Assembly (NCBI RefSeq): GCF_024733565.1 | Contig: NZ_JANIOC010000010.1 | Span: 145,791 to 209,790 of the forward strand | Reading direction: 5' to 3' | Source of the DNA: Rossellomorea sp. SC111 | GTDB taxonomy: Bacteria > Bacillota > Bacilli > Bacillales > Bacillaceae_B | Length of the DNA: 64,000 nucleotides | Shown: positions 1 through 8,264 of the stretch, in pieces | How positions within the stretch are numbered: the stretch's first letter is position 1 | How the letters are laid out: the number at the start of each line of letters is the position of its first letter | Program-made: the position numbers and the translations under genes | The notes under the pieces: model-generated | The model's input: the letters and a program-made list of their open reading frames with translations, nothing else | What the model was told of the DNA's origin: nothing | Database searches by the model: none

Positions 1-102
1 GTGAGTAATATTTTGAGTAAGCTTGAAGTCGCGGACCGGACCCAGGCAGCCATTTATGCGAATCGAAACGGAATCTTGCATAAAACCGGAAAGGAAGAGT
101 AG
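1..102 (+). CDS. LuxR/NarL-type response regulator, C-terminal fragment
   Basis: Only the last 33 codons are in the window; the gene enters from the left edge in frame 1 and stops at TAG 100-102. The visible residues VSNILSKLEVADRTQAAIYA are the recognition-helix part of a LuxR-family helix-turn-helix, as found at the C-terminus of NarL/FixJ response regulators such as LiaR or DegU relatives. The receiver domain and any partner kinase lie outside the window, so the signal cannot be assigned. Confidence 0.8.
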   Translation: MSNILSKLEVADRTQAAIYANRNGILHKTGKEE

Positions 103-117
103 AGAAGTATTATGAAA

Positions 118-177
118 AGCAGAATGGGCTTAGTCAAAAGGAATGAAAGCATTCCCCTTGACTAAGCCCATTCTGCT
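118..177. terminator. bidirectional terminator hairpin
   Basis: A 20-bp perfect stem (118-137 with 158-177) encloses a second short GAATG/CATTC stem. It lies between the convergent response-regulator end and the cysteine-hydrolase-like gene, so it probably terminates both. Confidence 0.8.
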
Positions 178-194
178 GAAAACGAAAATGATTA

Positions 195-770
195 TTATAA
201 AATGACCGGTTTAGTTAATTTCAATAGGGATGATAGCAGGGACTCCGTTGAAGAGATGGAGGCAAATTCTTGGTGAAGATTTGCCAGGGACAGACCATGA
301 ACAATTTCAGCGGAAAATAGTGAACCATCAAACGAATAGGTTTCATAGCAAGCAGTGGCATCATAAGGGACCGTCACTTCATATCCCAGATCCGCTGCCA
401 TACGCACAGTAGTGGATATTGCGTGATTCGTCGTGAACCCCATTACAACAAGTGATTTATATTTTTCCCGTTTTAAATATAAATCCAGATCTGTATCGAT
501 AAAAGCGCTATTGACATGCTTAATGATGTGTTTTTCTTTTTGTACAGGGCGGAAACTCTCTATAAAATCAAAACCTGCTGAACTTGAATGAAGTGGTGAT
601 TCCATATCAAAAGAAGAATGTTGCACGTGTACAACCGGCCAGGCCTTTTCTCTCCAACCGTGCAAAAGCTGATAAGCGTTCTTTTCCATACTGGGATTAT
701 TCCTCTTTCCCCAAGAAGAATCACTAAATGCCTTTTGAAAATCAATCAGGATCAAACATGTTTCACTCAT
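195..770 (-). CDS. isochorismatase/cysteine-hydrolase-fold protein lacking the catalytic Cys
   Basis: 191-residue protein of the isochorismatase-like hydrolase superfamily. The start at 770 is chosen because GGAGAGGAG lies just upstream and MSETCLILIDFQ opens the fold; the longer reading frame has no ribosome site. The family triad is Asp-Lys-Cys: Asp is seen at about residue 10 (LIDFQKAF) and Lys at about 84 (HIIKHVNSAF). The position of the nucleophile, normally TTNHC(V/I)S, reads TTNHAIS with an alanine (codon GCA) at residue 117. True isochorismatases also lack the cysteine, so the protein need not be inactive, but amidase or nicotinamidase chemistry is unlikely. Monocistronic, bounded by hairpins; substrate unknown. 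Confidence 0.85.
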   Translation of the reverse strand: MSETCLILIDFQKAFSDSSWGKRNNPSMEKNAYQLLHGWREKAWPVVHVQHSSFDMESPLHSSSAGFDFIESFRPVQKEKHIIKHVNSAFIDTDLDLYLKREKYKSLVVMGFTTNHAISTTVRMAADLGYEVTVPYDATACYETYSFDGSLFSAEIVHGLSLANLHQEFASISSTESLLSSLLKLTKPVIL

Positions 771-883
771 TGGAACTCCTCTCCTTCCATTCAGGATGTC
801 TCTAACCAATACGATTAAGTATACTGTTAATAATTTGTAATTATGTATGTACACCTTCACTGTAATTGTAAAGATTGAAAAAG

Positions 884-914
884 AAAAAAGCTGCCGGAAA
901 TCAGGCAGCTTTTT
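884..914 (-). terminator. terminator of hmoB
   Basis: AAAGCTGCC/GGCAGCTTT hairpin directly after the hmoB stop, followed on the minus strand by a T run. Confidence 0.85.
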
Positions 915-916
915 CT

Positions 917-1516
<600 letters not shown>

Positions 1517-1633
1517 TCAAAAATCGGCAAATTTATGACATTTTCCCTTGATAACTATACAATTCTCCCTAAAACGTCTATAGTTTAAAAGGGTTACAAT
1601 CTGTACGTTCATATTTAACATCTCTTGAATTTG

Positions 1634-1812
1634 CTAAAGGCTCTGTCAATCAGTGTGTGGTAGATGATGAGGGGAACCGCTTCGCTTTCCGGCGGACGAA
1701 CGGCCGAGCCTCCTCAGCTGCCGCTTCCGGGGTCTCGGCACGTCCGTTTTCCGCAGGAGTCTACGCAGTTCCCTCACCATCTTAATAGGGATTGATTTGA
1801 CAGAGCCCTAAA
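1634..1812. mobile_element. 169-bp MITE-like element with terminal inverted repeats and 5-bp duplication
   Basis: The element itself is 1639-1807. It begins GGCTCTGTCAA (1639-1649) and ends with the reverse complement TTGACAGAGCC (1797-1807). The bases immediately outside are CTAAA on both sides (1634-1638 and 1808-1812), a candidate target-site duplication. The interior has no coding capacity but folds on itself and contains the GCTTTCC...GCCTCCTC...GGGGTCTC...TTCCGCAGGAGTC core shared by the other repeats in this window. No transposase is present, so any mobilisation would be in trans. Confidence 0.7.
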
Positions 1813-1917
1813 AAAGCTTCGACAGTCAAAAAAATAGTATTTCTACTAAATTATATGGAAACGACAATCAGGATTAAATTGGTTTTGTAAACTGGTCAGA
1901 AGATTAAATATGATACT

Positions 1918-2178
1918 TAGAAAGTTGATTGAAGCGGAAGGTGCTCGACTCCTGCGGGAAACGCGTGAAAGTACGAAAAGCGAAGGCGGCTCGTCCAGCC
2001 CCGACAAGCATAAGATGAATGGGCCGAGAAGGCGCTTTTTGCCTTATTGGACCATTTAACTTATGACCTCGAGGGGCTAGCCGCGTAGCTAGACAGTTGA
2101 GACCCCGCAGGGCTTTAGCCCGAGGAGGCTCAACTCACGCCCCGCGGAAAGCGAGCACCTGCAGCGGAAATCAACCAC
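1918..2178 (+). repeat. structured palindromic repeat, family A copy 1 (with inner module)
   Basis: About 260 bp closely matching 19676-19944. Outer arms are GAAAGTTGATTGAAGCGGAAG... and ...CAGCGGAAATCAACCA, with GCTCGACTCCTGCGGGAAACG and CCCCGCGGAAAGCGAGC just inside. An inner module of about 120 bp (AGCCCCGACAAGCATAAG ... CTTATGACCTCGAGGGGCT) forms its own long hairpin. It is non-coding and lies directly upstream of the hemE promoter. Confidence 0.75.
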
Positions 2179-2234
2179 TACTCGCTTCATTTATAGCAAC
2201 AAAGGCTGAACATACAGCAAATATAAATGACAAT

Positions 2235-2263
2235 TTTAGAATCTACTCAAATTAGTTTACAAT
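2235..2263 (+). promoter_or_regulatory. putative sigma-A promoter of hemE
   Basis: TTTAGA (2235-2240), 17-bp spacer, TACAAT (2258-2263), 42 bp before the hemE ATG. Confidence 0.5.
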
Positions 2264-2304
2264 AGGGTTAATGGAGTTACATAGAAAGGTGGACGAACAA
2301 AGGT

Positions 2305-3333
2305 ATGAAACAGATGAATGATACATTTTTACGAGCGGCAAGGGGAGAGAACACGGATTATACTCCGGTTTGGTATATGAGACAAGCGGGTCGTTCACAG
2401 CCTGAATACAGGAAGATCAAGGAGAAATATTCTCTTTTTGAGATCACACATCAGCCTGAACTTTGTGCATATGTGACAAGGCTGCCTGTTGAACAATATG
2501 ATGTCGATGCAGCCATTCTTTATAAGGATATCATGTCACCACTTCCTTCGATTGGAGTGGATGTCGAAATCAAATCAGGCATCGGTCCAGTGATCGATAA
2601 CCCTATCCGTACGGTTGCTGATGTTGAAAAGCTTGGGGAAATCAATCCTGAACAGGATGTTCCTTACGTATTGAATACAATCAAATTACTGACAAAGGAA
2701 CAATTATCGGTCCCGTTGATCGGCTTTGCCGGTGCTCCGTTTACAATGGCAAGCTATATGATTGAAGGCGGCCCTTCCAAAAACTATAATAAAACAAAAG
2801 CGTTCATGTATGCAGAACCACAAGCTTGGTTTGCTTTAATGGATAAATTGGCAGCGATGACAATCACCTACGGAAAAGCCCAGATCAAAGCCGGGGCGTC
2901 TGCCTTCCAAATATTCGACTCCTGGGTAGGTGCATTGAATGTACAGGATTACAGGACATTCATCAAGCCGGTCATGGAAAGAATCTTTAATGAACTGAAG
3001 GAAGAGAATGTACCATTGATCATGTTTGGTGTCGGAGCAAGCCACCTTGCGAATGAATGGCATGATCTCCCCATCGATGTAGTCGGGCTTGATTGGAGAT
3101 TGCCGATTAAGGAAGCAACAGAAAGAGGCATCTCCAAAACGGTGATGGGTAATCTGGATCCTGCGATCCTGCTGGCACCTTGGGACGTAATTGAAGAAAA
3201 AGCCAAAGAGATCCTGGATCAAGGGAAGGACCTAAGCCACATTTTCAACCTCGGACACGGAGTATTCCCTCAAGTCAATCCAGATACACTAAAGCGATTA
3301 GCATCCTTTGTGCATGAATACAGTGCCAGGTAG
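2305..3333 (+). CDS. hemE: uroporphyrinogen decarboxylase
   Basis: 342 residues, the usual length for HemE. It removes four acetate carboxyls from uroporphyrinogen III to give coproporphyrinogen III in the cytosol. The first UroD signature [14 protein letters not shown] starts at residue 23, the substrate-binding Asp is in YKDIMSPLP near residue 75, and the second signature is around FDSWVGALN with the C-terminal [13 protein letters not shown]. The ATG at 2305 follows AAAGGTGG (2286-2292) at a somewhat long spacing; ATG 2314 is a possible alternative. First gene of hemE-hemH-hemY as in B. subtilis. Confidence 0.97.
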   Translation: MKQMNDTFLRAARGENTDYTPVWYMRQAGRSQPEYRKIKEKYSLFEITHQPELCAYVTRLPVEQYDVDAAILYKDIMSPLPSIGVDVEIKSGIGPVIDNPIRTVADVEKLGEINPEQDVPYVLNTIKLLTKEQLSVPLIGFAGAPFTMASYMIEGGPSKNYNKTKAFMYAEPQAWFALMDKLAAMTITYGKAQIKAGASAFQIFDSWVGALNVQDYRTFIKPVMERIFNELKEENVPLIMFGVGASHLANEWHDLPIDVVGLDWRLPIKEATERGISKTVMGNLDPAILLAPWDVIEEKAKEILDQGKDLSHIFNLGHGVFPQVNPDTLKRLASFVHEYSAR

Positions 3334-3423
3334 AGAACATCCCCACATCTCTATAAATGGATTCTAATGAAGAAACATGGCACAATAATGTAATGTATGA
3401 AACTGACAATGAGGTGAAATGGT

Positions 3424-4356
3424 ATGTCAAAGAAGAAAATGGGTCTATTGGTGATGGCCTATGGTACACCCTATAAAGAAGAAGATCTGGAACGCTATTA
3501 TACACATATCCGCCACGGAAGAGTCCCTTCCAGTGAACTTTTGGATGACTTGCGGGGACGTTACGAGGCAATCGGGGGGATTTCCCCACTGGCGAAGATC
3601 ACCCTTGATCAGGCGAAAAGCCTGGAGGAGCATTTGAATTCGGTTCAAGACACCATTGAATTCAAAATGTATCTTGGATTAAAGCATATCGAACCGTTCG
3701 TAGAAGACGCTGTGGAACAAATGCATCAAGACGGCATTGAAGAAGCAGTTTCCATCGTACTCGCACCTCATTTCTCAACGTTCAGCGTCAAATCGTACAA
3801 TGGACGTGCGAAAGAAATGGCGGAAAAGCTCGGCGGTCCAAAGATCACAACGATTGAAAGCTGGTATGAGGAACCTAAATTCATTCAGTACTGGGTGGAC
3901 AGGGTAAAGGAAACCTTTGCAGGAATGAGTGATGAAGAGCGAAATAAAGCGGTTCTCATTGTATCTGCACACAGCCTTCCTGAACGCATTCTGCAATCAG
4001 GTGATCCATATCCGAAGCAATTAGAGGAAACGGCGAAGATGATTGCAGAGGGAGCTGGCGTCACGGATTATGCAGTGGGATGGCAAAGTGAAGGGAACAC
4101 TCCCGACCCATGGATCGGTCCTGACGTTCAGGATCTGACAAGGGATCTTTACAGGGATAAGGGCTATACAACTTTTGTTTACACACCGGTAGGATTTGTA
4201 GCTGATCATCTTGAAGTACTCTATGACAATGATTATGAATGTAAAGTCGTAACAGATGATATCGGAGCTTCCTACTATCGTCCGGAAATGCCTAATGCCA
4301 AACCGGAATTCATTGATGCCATGGCAGAAGTCGTGTTAAAACACCTTAAAAAATAA
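3424..4356 (+). CDS. hemH: coproporphyrin ferrochelatase
   Basis: 310 residues, matching B. subtilis HemH (CpfC) in length. In Firmicutes it inserts ferrous iron into coproporphyrin III. The proton-acceptor and metal-site residues are at their canonical places: His183 in [10 protein letters not shown] and Glu264 in [12 protein letters not shown]. Start ATG 3424 is preceded by GAGGTGAAATGGT. It lies 90 bp after hemE and 112 bp before hemY. Confidence 0.97.
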   Translation: MSKKKMGLLVMAYGTPYKEEDLERYYTHIRHGRVPSSELLDDLRGRYEAIGGISPLAKITLDQAKSLEEHLNSVQDTIEFKMYLGLKHIEPFVEDAVEQMHQDGIEEAVSIVLAPHFSTFSVKSYNGRAKEMAEKLGGPKITTIESWYEEPKFIQYWVDRVKETFAGMSDEERNKAVLIVSAHSLPERILQSGDPYPKQLEETAKMIAEGAGVTDYAVGWQSEGNTPDPWIGPDVQDLTRDLYRDKGYTTFVYTPVGFVADHLEVLYDNDYECKVVTDDIGASYYRPEMPNAKPEFIDAMAEVVLKHLKK

Positions 4357-4379
4357 TTTCCCGTTTTTGGCTGTACAGG

Positions 4380-4422
4380 AAGGACTGAAGCGAGTGGGTT
4401 CACTCTCACCGCTTTAGTCCTT
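4380..4422 (+). promoter_or_regulatory. strong intergenic stem-loop between hemH and hemY
   Basis: AAGGACTGAAGCG (4380-4392) pairs with CGCTTTAGTCCTT (4410-4422); the loop also contains an AGTG/CACT mini-stem. No uridine run follows, so it may be a partial terminator, an RNA-processing site or an mRNA stabiliser for hemEH rather than a strong terminator. Confidence 0.55.
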
Positions 4423-4468
4423 CTCTATTATTGAAAATGAAGATATTTTGTTAAAGAAGGCGATGAAC

Positions 4469-5869
4469 GTGTTGGAACAACAAAACAAAAAGATTATAGT
4501 CGTTGGTGGGGGGATCACCGGCTTAACCACGGTCTACTATCTGCAACAGAAGATAATAGAAGAAAACCTGCCAATCGAAGTAAAACTTGTAGAAGCCACC
4601 CACCGATTAGGAGGAAAGGTCCAAACCCTCAATAAGGACGGCTATATCATCGAAAAGGGACCCGACTCTTGTTTATCAAGCAAAACGGAAATCTCCCGTT
4701 TAGCTGAAAAACTGGGTATAGAAGACAAGCTCGTTCGAAATCGCAAAGGCACATCCTACTGTATAGTAGGTGGTGAACTCTATCCAATACCCGGGGGATC
4801 CATTGTAGGAATTCCAACCCAAATCGCCCCTTTCATCACAACAAGTTTATTTTCACTATCAGGAAAAATGAGAGCTGCGGCGGATTTTATCCTTCCACGC
4901 TCACAGGAAAGAGAAGATCAGTCATTGGGGAAATTCTTCAGGAGAAGAATGGGGGATGAGGTAGTTGACCACTTGATCGAACCGCTCTTAACGGGCATAT
5001 TCGCCGGGGATATCGATCAACTAAGCTTAATGTCTACCTTCCCTCAACTCTATGAATTGGAACAGAAACATCGGAGTTTAATAGCCGGCATCAAAAAGAG
5101 CGGACAAGCGGGAGAATCAAGCGAAAAAGGGAACTTCCTGACTTTTACTGGGGGTCTCCAATCATTGATCGATGTCATGGAAGCAAGTTTGGAACCAAAT
5201 ACGGTATACAAAAGCATGAAGGTAACCAACATAGAAAAAGAGATCAGCGATGATTATACAATCACTTTCACAAACGGGGATCAAATGGAAGCCGATAGCG
5301 TCATTGTCACGACCCCTCATCACGTATTGCAATCCATGTTTCCCTCCTATCCATTCTTACATTTTTTAAAGGAGATGCCTGCTACGTCAGTGGCGACGGT
5401 TGCAATGGGATTCTCACAAGAGGCTATAAAAAAAGATATCGCCGGAACAGAGTTCCTGGTATCGAGAAATAGCGATTACTCCCTGACTGCGGGAACGTGG
5501 ACACATAAAAAATGGCCACACACGGCTCCGGAAGGAAAAGCATTATTGCGTTGCTACCTTGGTAAGTCGGGTGACGAAACCATCGTGGATTTATCCGATG
5601 ACCATATCGAGCAAATCGTGCTCGATGATTTGAGTAAGTTCATGGAAATTGAAGGTCCGCCTGATTTCACGATCGTCTCTCGCTATAAAAATTCAATGCC
5701 TCAATACACGGTTGGCCACCGGGAACGTATTCAAAGTATGTATGATCAAGCAGAGTCCACTTTGCCAGGAGTATTTATCGCCGGGAGTTCATATGATGGA
5801 TTGAGTATTCCCGACTGCATCGGGCAGGGGGAGAGGACCGTATCGAAAGTGTTGGATTATTTGAACTAG
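4469..5869 (+). CDS. hemY: coproporphyrinogen III oxidase (HemY/CgoX)
   Basis: 466-residue FAD-dependent oxidase producing coproporphyrin III in the Firmicute coproporphyrin pathway. The GTG at 4469 is preferred: AAGAAGG (4454-4460) is 8 bases upstream. The in-frame ATG at 4463 is too close to that site and the TTG at 4448 has none. An N-terminal dinucleotide motif IIVVGGGITGL is followed by VEATHRLGGKVQT and GPDSCLSSKTE. The body closely follows B. subtilis HemY (PLLTGIFAGDIDQLSLMSTF, SMPQYTVGHRERI) and ends with FIAGSSYDGLSIPDCIGQG. Confidence 0.95.
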   Translation: MLEQQNKKIIVVGGGITGLTTVYYLQQKIIEENLPIEVKLVEATHRLGGKVQTLNKDGYIIEKGPDSCLSSKTEISRLAEKLGIEDKLVRNRKGTSYCIVGGELYPIPGGSIVGIPTQIAPFITTSLFSLSGKMRAAADFILPRSQEREDQSLGKFFRRRMGDEVVDHLIEPLLTGIFAGDIDQLSLMSTFPQLYELEQKHRSLIAGIKKSGQAGESSEKGNFLTFTGGLQSLIDVMEASLEPNTVYKSMKVTNIEKEISDDYTITFTNGDQMEADSVIVTTPHHVLQSMFPSYPFLHFLKEMPATSVATVAMGFSQEAIKKDIAGTEFLVSRNSDYSLTAGTWTHKKWPHTAPEGKALLRCYLGKSGDETIVDLSDDHIEQIVLDDLSKFMEIEGPPDFTIVSRYKNSMPQYTVGHRERIQSMYDQAESTLPGVFIAGSSYDGLSIPDCIGQGERTVSKVLDYLN

Positions 5870-5877
5870 TTAATACG

Positions 5878-5909
5878 AAGACTGCCGGGAAACTGGTGGT
5901 CTTTTTTTT
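5878..5909 (+). terminator. terminator after hemY
   Basis: AAGACTGCC/GGTGGTCTT hairpin with a G-U pair, followed by eight T residues. Confidence 0.8.
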
Positions 5910-5944
5910 GCGGGTAATGCTTAATTTTCTTTTTCCAAATGAAA

Positions 5945-5972
5945 GGAAGCACCTTCAATTGAAGGTGCTTCC
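5945..5972 (-). terminator. hairpin at the end of the spore hydrolase gene
   Basis: Perfect 14-bp inverted repeat GGAAGCACCTTCAA/TTGAAGGTGCTTCC touching the stop codon of the minus-strand gene. Confidence 0.7.
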
Positions 5973-7378
5973 TACTTTACAACCCGATATCTTGAATGCT
6001 GAAGCACCCAATTCTGTGGAAAGGCAGAACCTAGCACCCAGTAGCTTAGCCCCCTTAATTTATAGGCATCCACCACCATTTGCTTTGCCAGCATGCTCCT
6101 TGCATCTTCAAACCAGACTTCATGCTGTTGCCCTGTTTCATCCCAATACTTGAAGAATGGAGACTCGTATTGGTCATTGTATTGAATTCGCACCCCGTAT
6201 TTGCTTGCGAGATCAACTGCACCCTGAGGAGAGACTGACTTCGCAAAGGTTCCATCCACCCATGGGACTTTCCAGTCACGACCATATAAAGGAGCCCCCA
6301 TGAGGATTTTATTGCGGGGTATGACTGTCACGGCATAGTCCAGTACTTTTTTTACTTCATTAATGGGTGCAATCGCCCATGGTTTCCCCCCTGCCCAGCC
6401 CCACTCGTAAGTCATAAGGACAACAAAGTCGACGATTTCTCCGTGAGCCTTATAGTCATGGGCTTCGTATAATAGCCCTTTTTGATCCCCCTTGATTTTC
6501 GGTGCGAGTGCAGTTGAGACAGAATAGCCTTTTGGTTTTAAAGCAGAGACCGTCCTCCTTAAAAAGGAATTATAATTTTCCCGGTCTTCGGGGTAAACAT
6601 ATTCGAAATCAATGTTCAATCCTTTATAACCCTTTGTCTCCATTTTCTTCACTATGGAAGAAATTAGCGTATTTTGCAGTGAATCACTTCTTAATATCGT
6701 TGCAACAAGATCAGAGTTGAATTTGCCGTCCACATAATTGGTCAGAACCAAAAGAGGATCGACCTTTTGATTTTCCGCAGCGGAAATAAGACCGGTATCG
6801 TTCAGTTCTGTAACCGAGCCGTCTTTTGTAATGGAATGTGTAAAAGGAGCAAGGTATGTGAAGTAGCTTCCCAGCCCATTCACTTCGGCTACCCCTTGAC
6901 TGTCCGTCCTCGTGGTGTATGCATTCACCTCAATCACCGGTTTTGTGTTCGGGATCCGAATCTGTTGATTAGGGTAAATAAGGGATGGATTCGAGATAGC
7001 ATTCGCATTTAAAATCTCTTGCATGGGAACTTTATAATTATAAGAAATGGTGTAAAGGGTGTCGCCTGTTCTGACGTTGTGTATGAAAGCAGGCATTACG
7101 ATCAATTGACCGATAAATAGTGTGGAGGGGTCAGAGATCTGGTTGAACGTCTGTAGTTCATTGAGATCCATATGATACTTTTGACTGATCTTATAGAGCG
7201 TATCCCTTGGCTGGACAATATATTCCTTTAAAGGTTCAGGGATGAGAAGACTTTGTCCGATAACAAGAATATTGGGGTTCTTCAACTGATTCCCATAAGC
7301 GATCTGGTTCACCTCAACCCCGTACCTCGATGCGATTGACCAGAGTGAATCACCGCTTTTTACGACGTAAATATTCAT
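5972..7378 (-). CDS. spore cortex-type peptidoglycan hydrolase, three LysM plus GH18
   Basis: 468 residues. Three LysM domains are visible at about residues 2-47 (IYVVKSGDSLWSIASRYGV), 52-97 (YIVQPRDTLYKISQKY) and 100-145 (HNVRTGDTLYTISYNY), followed by a glycoside hydrolase family 18 barrel with the catalytic segment GLNIDFEYV (DxE). This is the architecture of SleL/YaaH, YdhD and YvbX, which degrade cortex peptidoglycan or attach to spore layers, although those have two LysM domains. No signal peptide, as expected for a protein made in the mother cell. ATG 7378 follows AGGAGGTG. Substrate cleavage (N-acetylglucosaminidase) is inferred from family. Confidence 0.9.
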   Translation of the reverse strand: MNIYVVKSGDSLWSIASRYGVEVNQIAYGNQLKNPNILVIGQSLLIPEPLKEYIVQPRDTLYKISQKYHMDLNELQTFNQISDPSTLFIGQLIVMPAFIHNVRTGDTLYTISYNYKVPMQEILNANAISNPSLIYPNQQIRIPNTKPVIEVNAYTTRTDSQGVAEVNGLGSYFTYLAPFTHSITKDGSVTELNDTGLISAAENQKVDPLLVLTNYVDGKFNSDLVATILRSDSLQNTLISSIVKKMETKGYKGLNIDFEYVYPEDRENYNSFLRRTVSALKPKGYSVSTALAPKIKGDQKGLLYEAHDYKAHGEIVDFVVLMTYEWGWAGGKPWAIAPINEVKKVLDYAVTVIPRNKILMGAPLYGRDWKVPWVDGTFAKSVSPQGAVDLASKYGVRIQYNDQYESPFFKYWDETGQQHEVWFEDARSMLAKQMVVDAYKLRGLSYWVLGSAFPQNWVLQHSRYRVVK

Positions 7379-7517
7379 ATGACACCTCCTGGACCGTCTT
7401 ATATCTATAGCCTATTCAAGAGGGCTTATTCGATATGTAAGAACAGGGATAAAGAAAATGAAAAATATCACTTGTGTAATGCTTGCAGATGTGATAAATT
7501 TATCAATGTTAATAAAA

Positions 7518-7540
7518 TGACTAAATTACAAATTTGGTCA
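7518..7540. promoter_or_regulatory. 23-bp dyad operator upstream of yhgD
   Basis: TGACT-N13-GGTCA, an inverted repeat whose half sites match those of two further 23-bp dyads between yhgD and yhgE. An additional GGTCA half site follows at 7544-7548. Likely autoregulatory TetR-type operator for YhgD. Confidence 0.65.
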
Positions 7541-7566
7541 AACGGTCAAATGAGGGGAGTGAGTTC

Positions 7567-8139
7567 ATGGCGATTGATCGAAAGAAACAGATCCTCGAAG
7601 CAGCTACCAATTCTTTTTCATTGTTTGGATATAAAGCCACGACGATGGATCAAGTAGCTAAAATAGCGAATGTGGGCAAGGGGACGATTTATACTTTCTT
7701 TAAGAATAAGGAAGAATTGTTCGACGAGATCGTTTCATCTTTAATTAATGAGATGACCTTTGAAGCAGAAGAAGTGATTGATCCCGAAGCTACATTTTCT
7801 GAAAATGTCCACCGTGCATTGTTTCGTCTTCTCGAATTTCGCAAAGAGCATAAGCTGACGATCAAGTTATATCAGGAAGCCCGTGAAATGGGAACACCTG
7901 CTGTATCCGAGGTCATTGACCGCATGGAAAAAGTGGTCATAGAATTCTTGAGTCACCGGATTGAAAAGGCCATTGCCTCAAGAGCGATTAAGCCCTGCAA
8001 CCCGGAAATGACGGCATTTGTCCTGTTGAAGCTATACGTTTCCTTGATCTTCGATTGGGAACGTACACATGGTCCACTCGATAAAGATGAAATAGCCAAC
8101 CTGTTTGAGCTGTATATCATTAAAGGGTTATCAAGCTGA
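7567..8139 (+). CDS. yhgD: TetR/AcrR-family regulator YhgD
   Basis: 190-residue TetR-family repressor. ATG 7567 is chosen because GAGGGGAGTG precedes it and MAIDRKKQILEAATNSFSLFGY is a typical N-terminal HTH start; the remainder of the HTH is MDQVAKIANVGKGTIYTFFKNKEELF. The C-terminal ligand domain is all-alpha. It is immediately upstream of yhgE as in B. subtilis, and matching dyads flank the gene, so YhgD probably represses itself and yhgE. The effector is unknown. Confidence 0.92.
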   Translation: MAIDRKKQILEAATNSFSLFGYKATTMDQVAKIANVGKGTIYTFFKNKEELFDEIVSSLINEMTFEAEEVIDPEATFSENVHRALFRLLEFRKEHKLTIKLYQEAREMGTPAVSEVIDRMEKVVIEFLSHRIEKAIASRAIKPCNPEMTAFVLLKLYVSLIFDWERTHGPLDKDEIANLFELYIIKGLSS

Positions 8140-8163
8140 TAGTCCTTCATTTTTAACAATAAA

Positions 8164-8186
8164 TGACCAGTTGAATGAAATAGTCA
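8164..8186. promoter_or_regulatory. 23-bp dyad operator, first of two before yhgE
   Basis: TGACC-N13-AGTCA. The flanking bases extend the dyad (AATAAATGAC ... GTCATTTATT), so the RNA could also form a hairpin at the end of yhgD. Confidence 0.65.
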
Positions 8187-8204
8187 TTTATTTTTATATT
8201 GTAA

Positions 8205-8227
8205 TGACCGTTTGGGTTTATTGGTCA
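8205..8227. promoter_or_regulatory. 23-bp dyad operator, second before yhgE
   Basis: TGACC-N13-GGTCA, exact 5-bp arms, beginning 41 bp (about four helical turns) after the preceding dyad and 60 bp before the yhgE ATG. Confidence 0.7.
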
Positions 8228-8264
8228 ATAGTTCAATTCTGTGAATGAAAAATAGGAGGAAAAC

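Noticed and set aside
230..412. Plus-strand reading frame of 60 codons
   Set aside because: Antisense shadow of the cysteine-hydrolase-like gene with no ribosome site.
1639..2178. CRISPR-like or tRNA-like structure in the repeat-rich gap
   Set aside because: There are no regularly spaced repeats with unique spacers and no cloverleaf; the structures are long palindromes.
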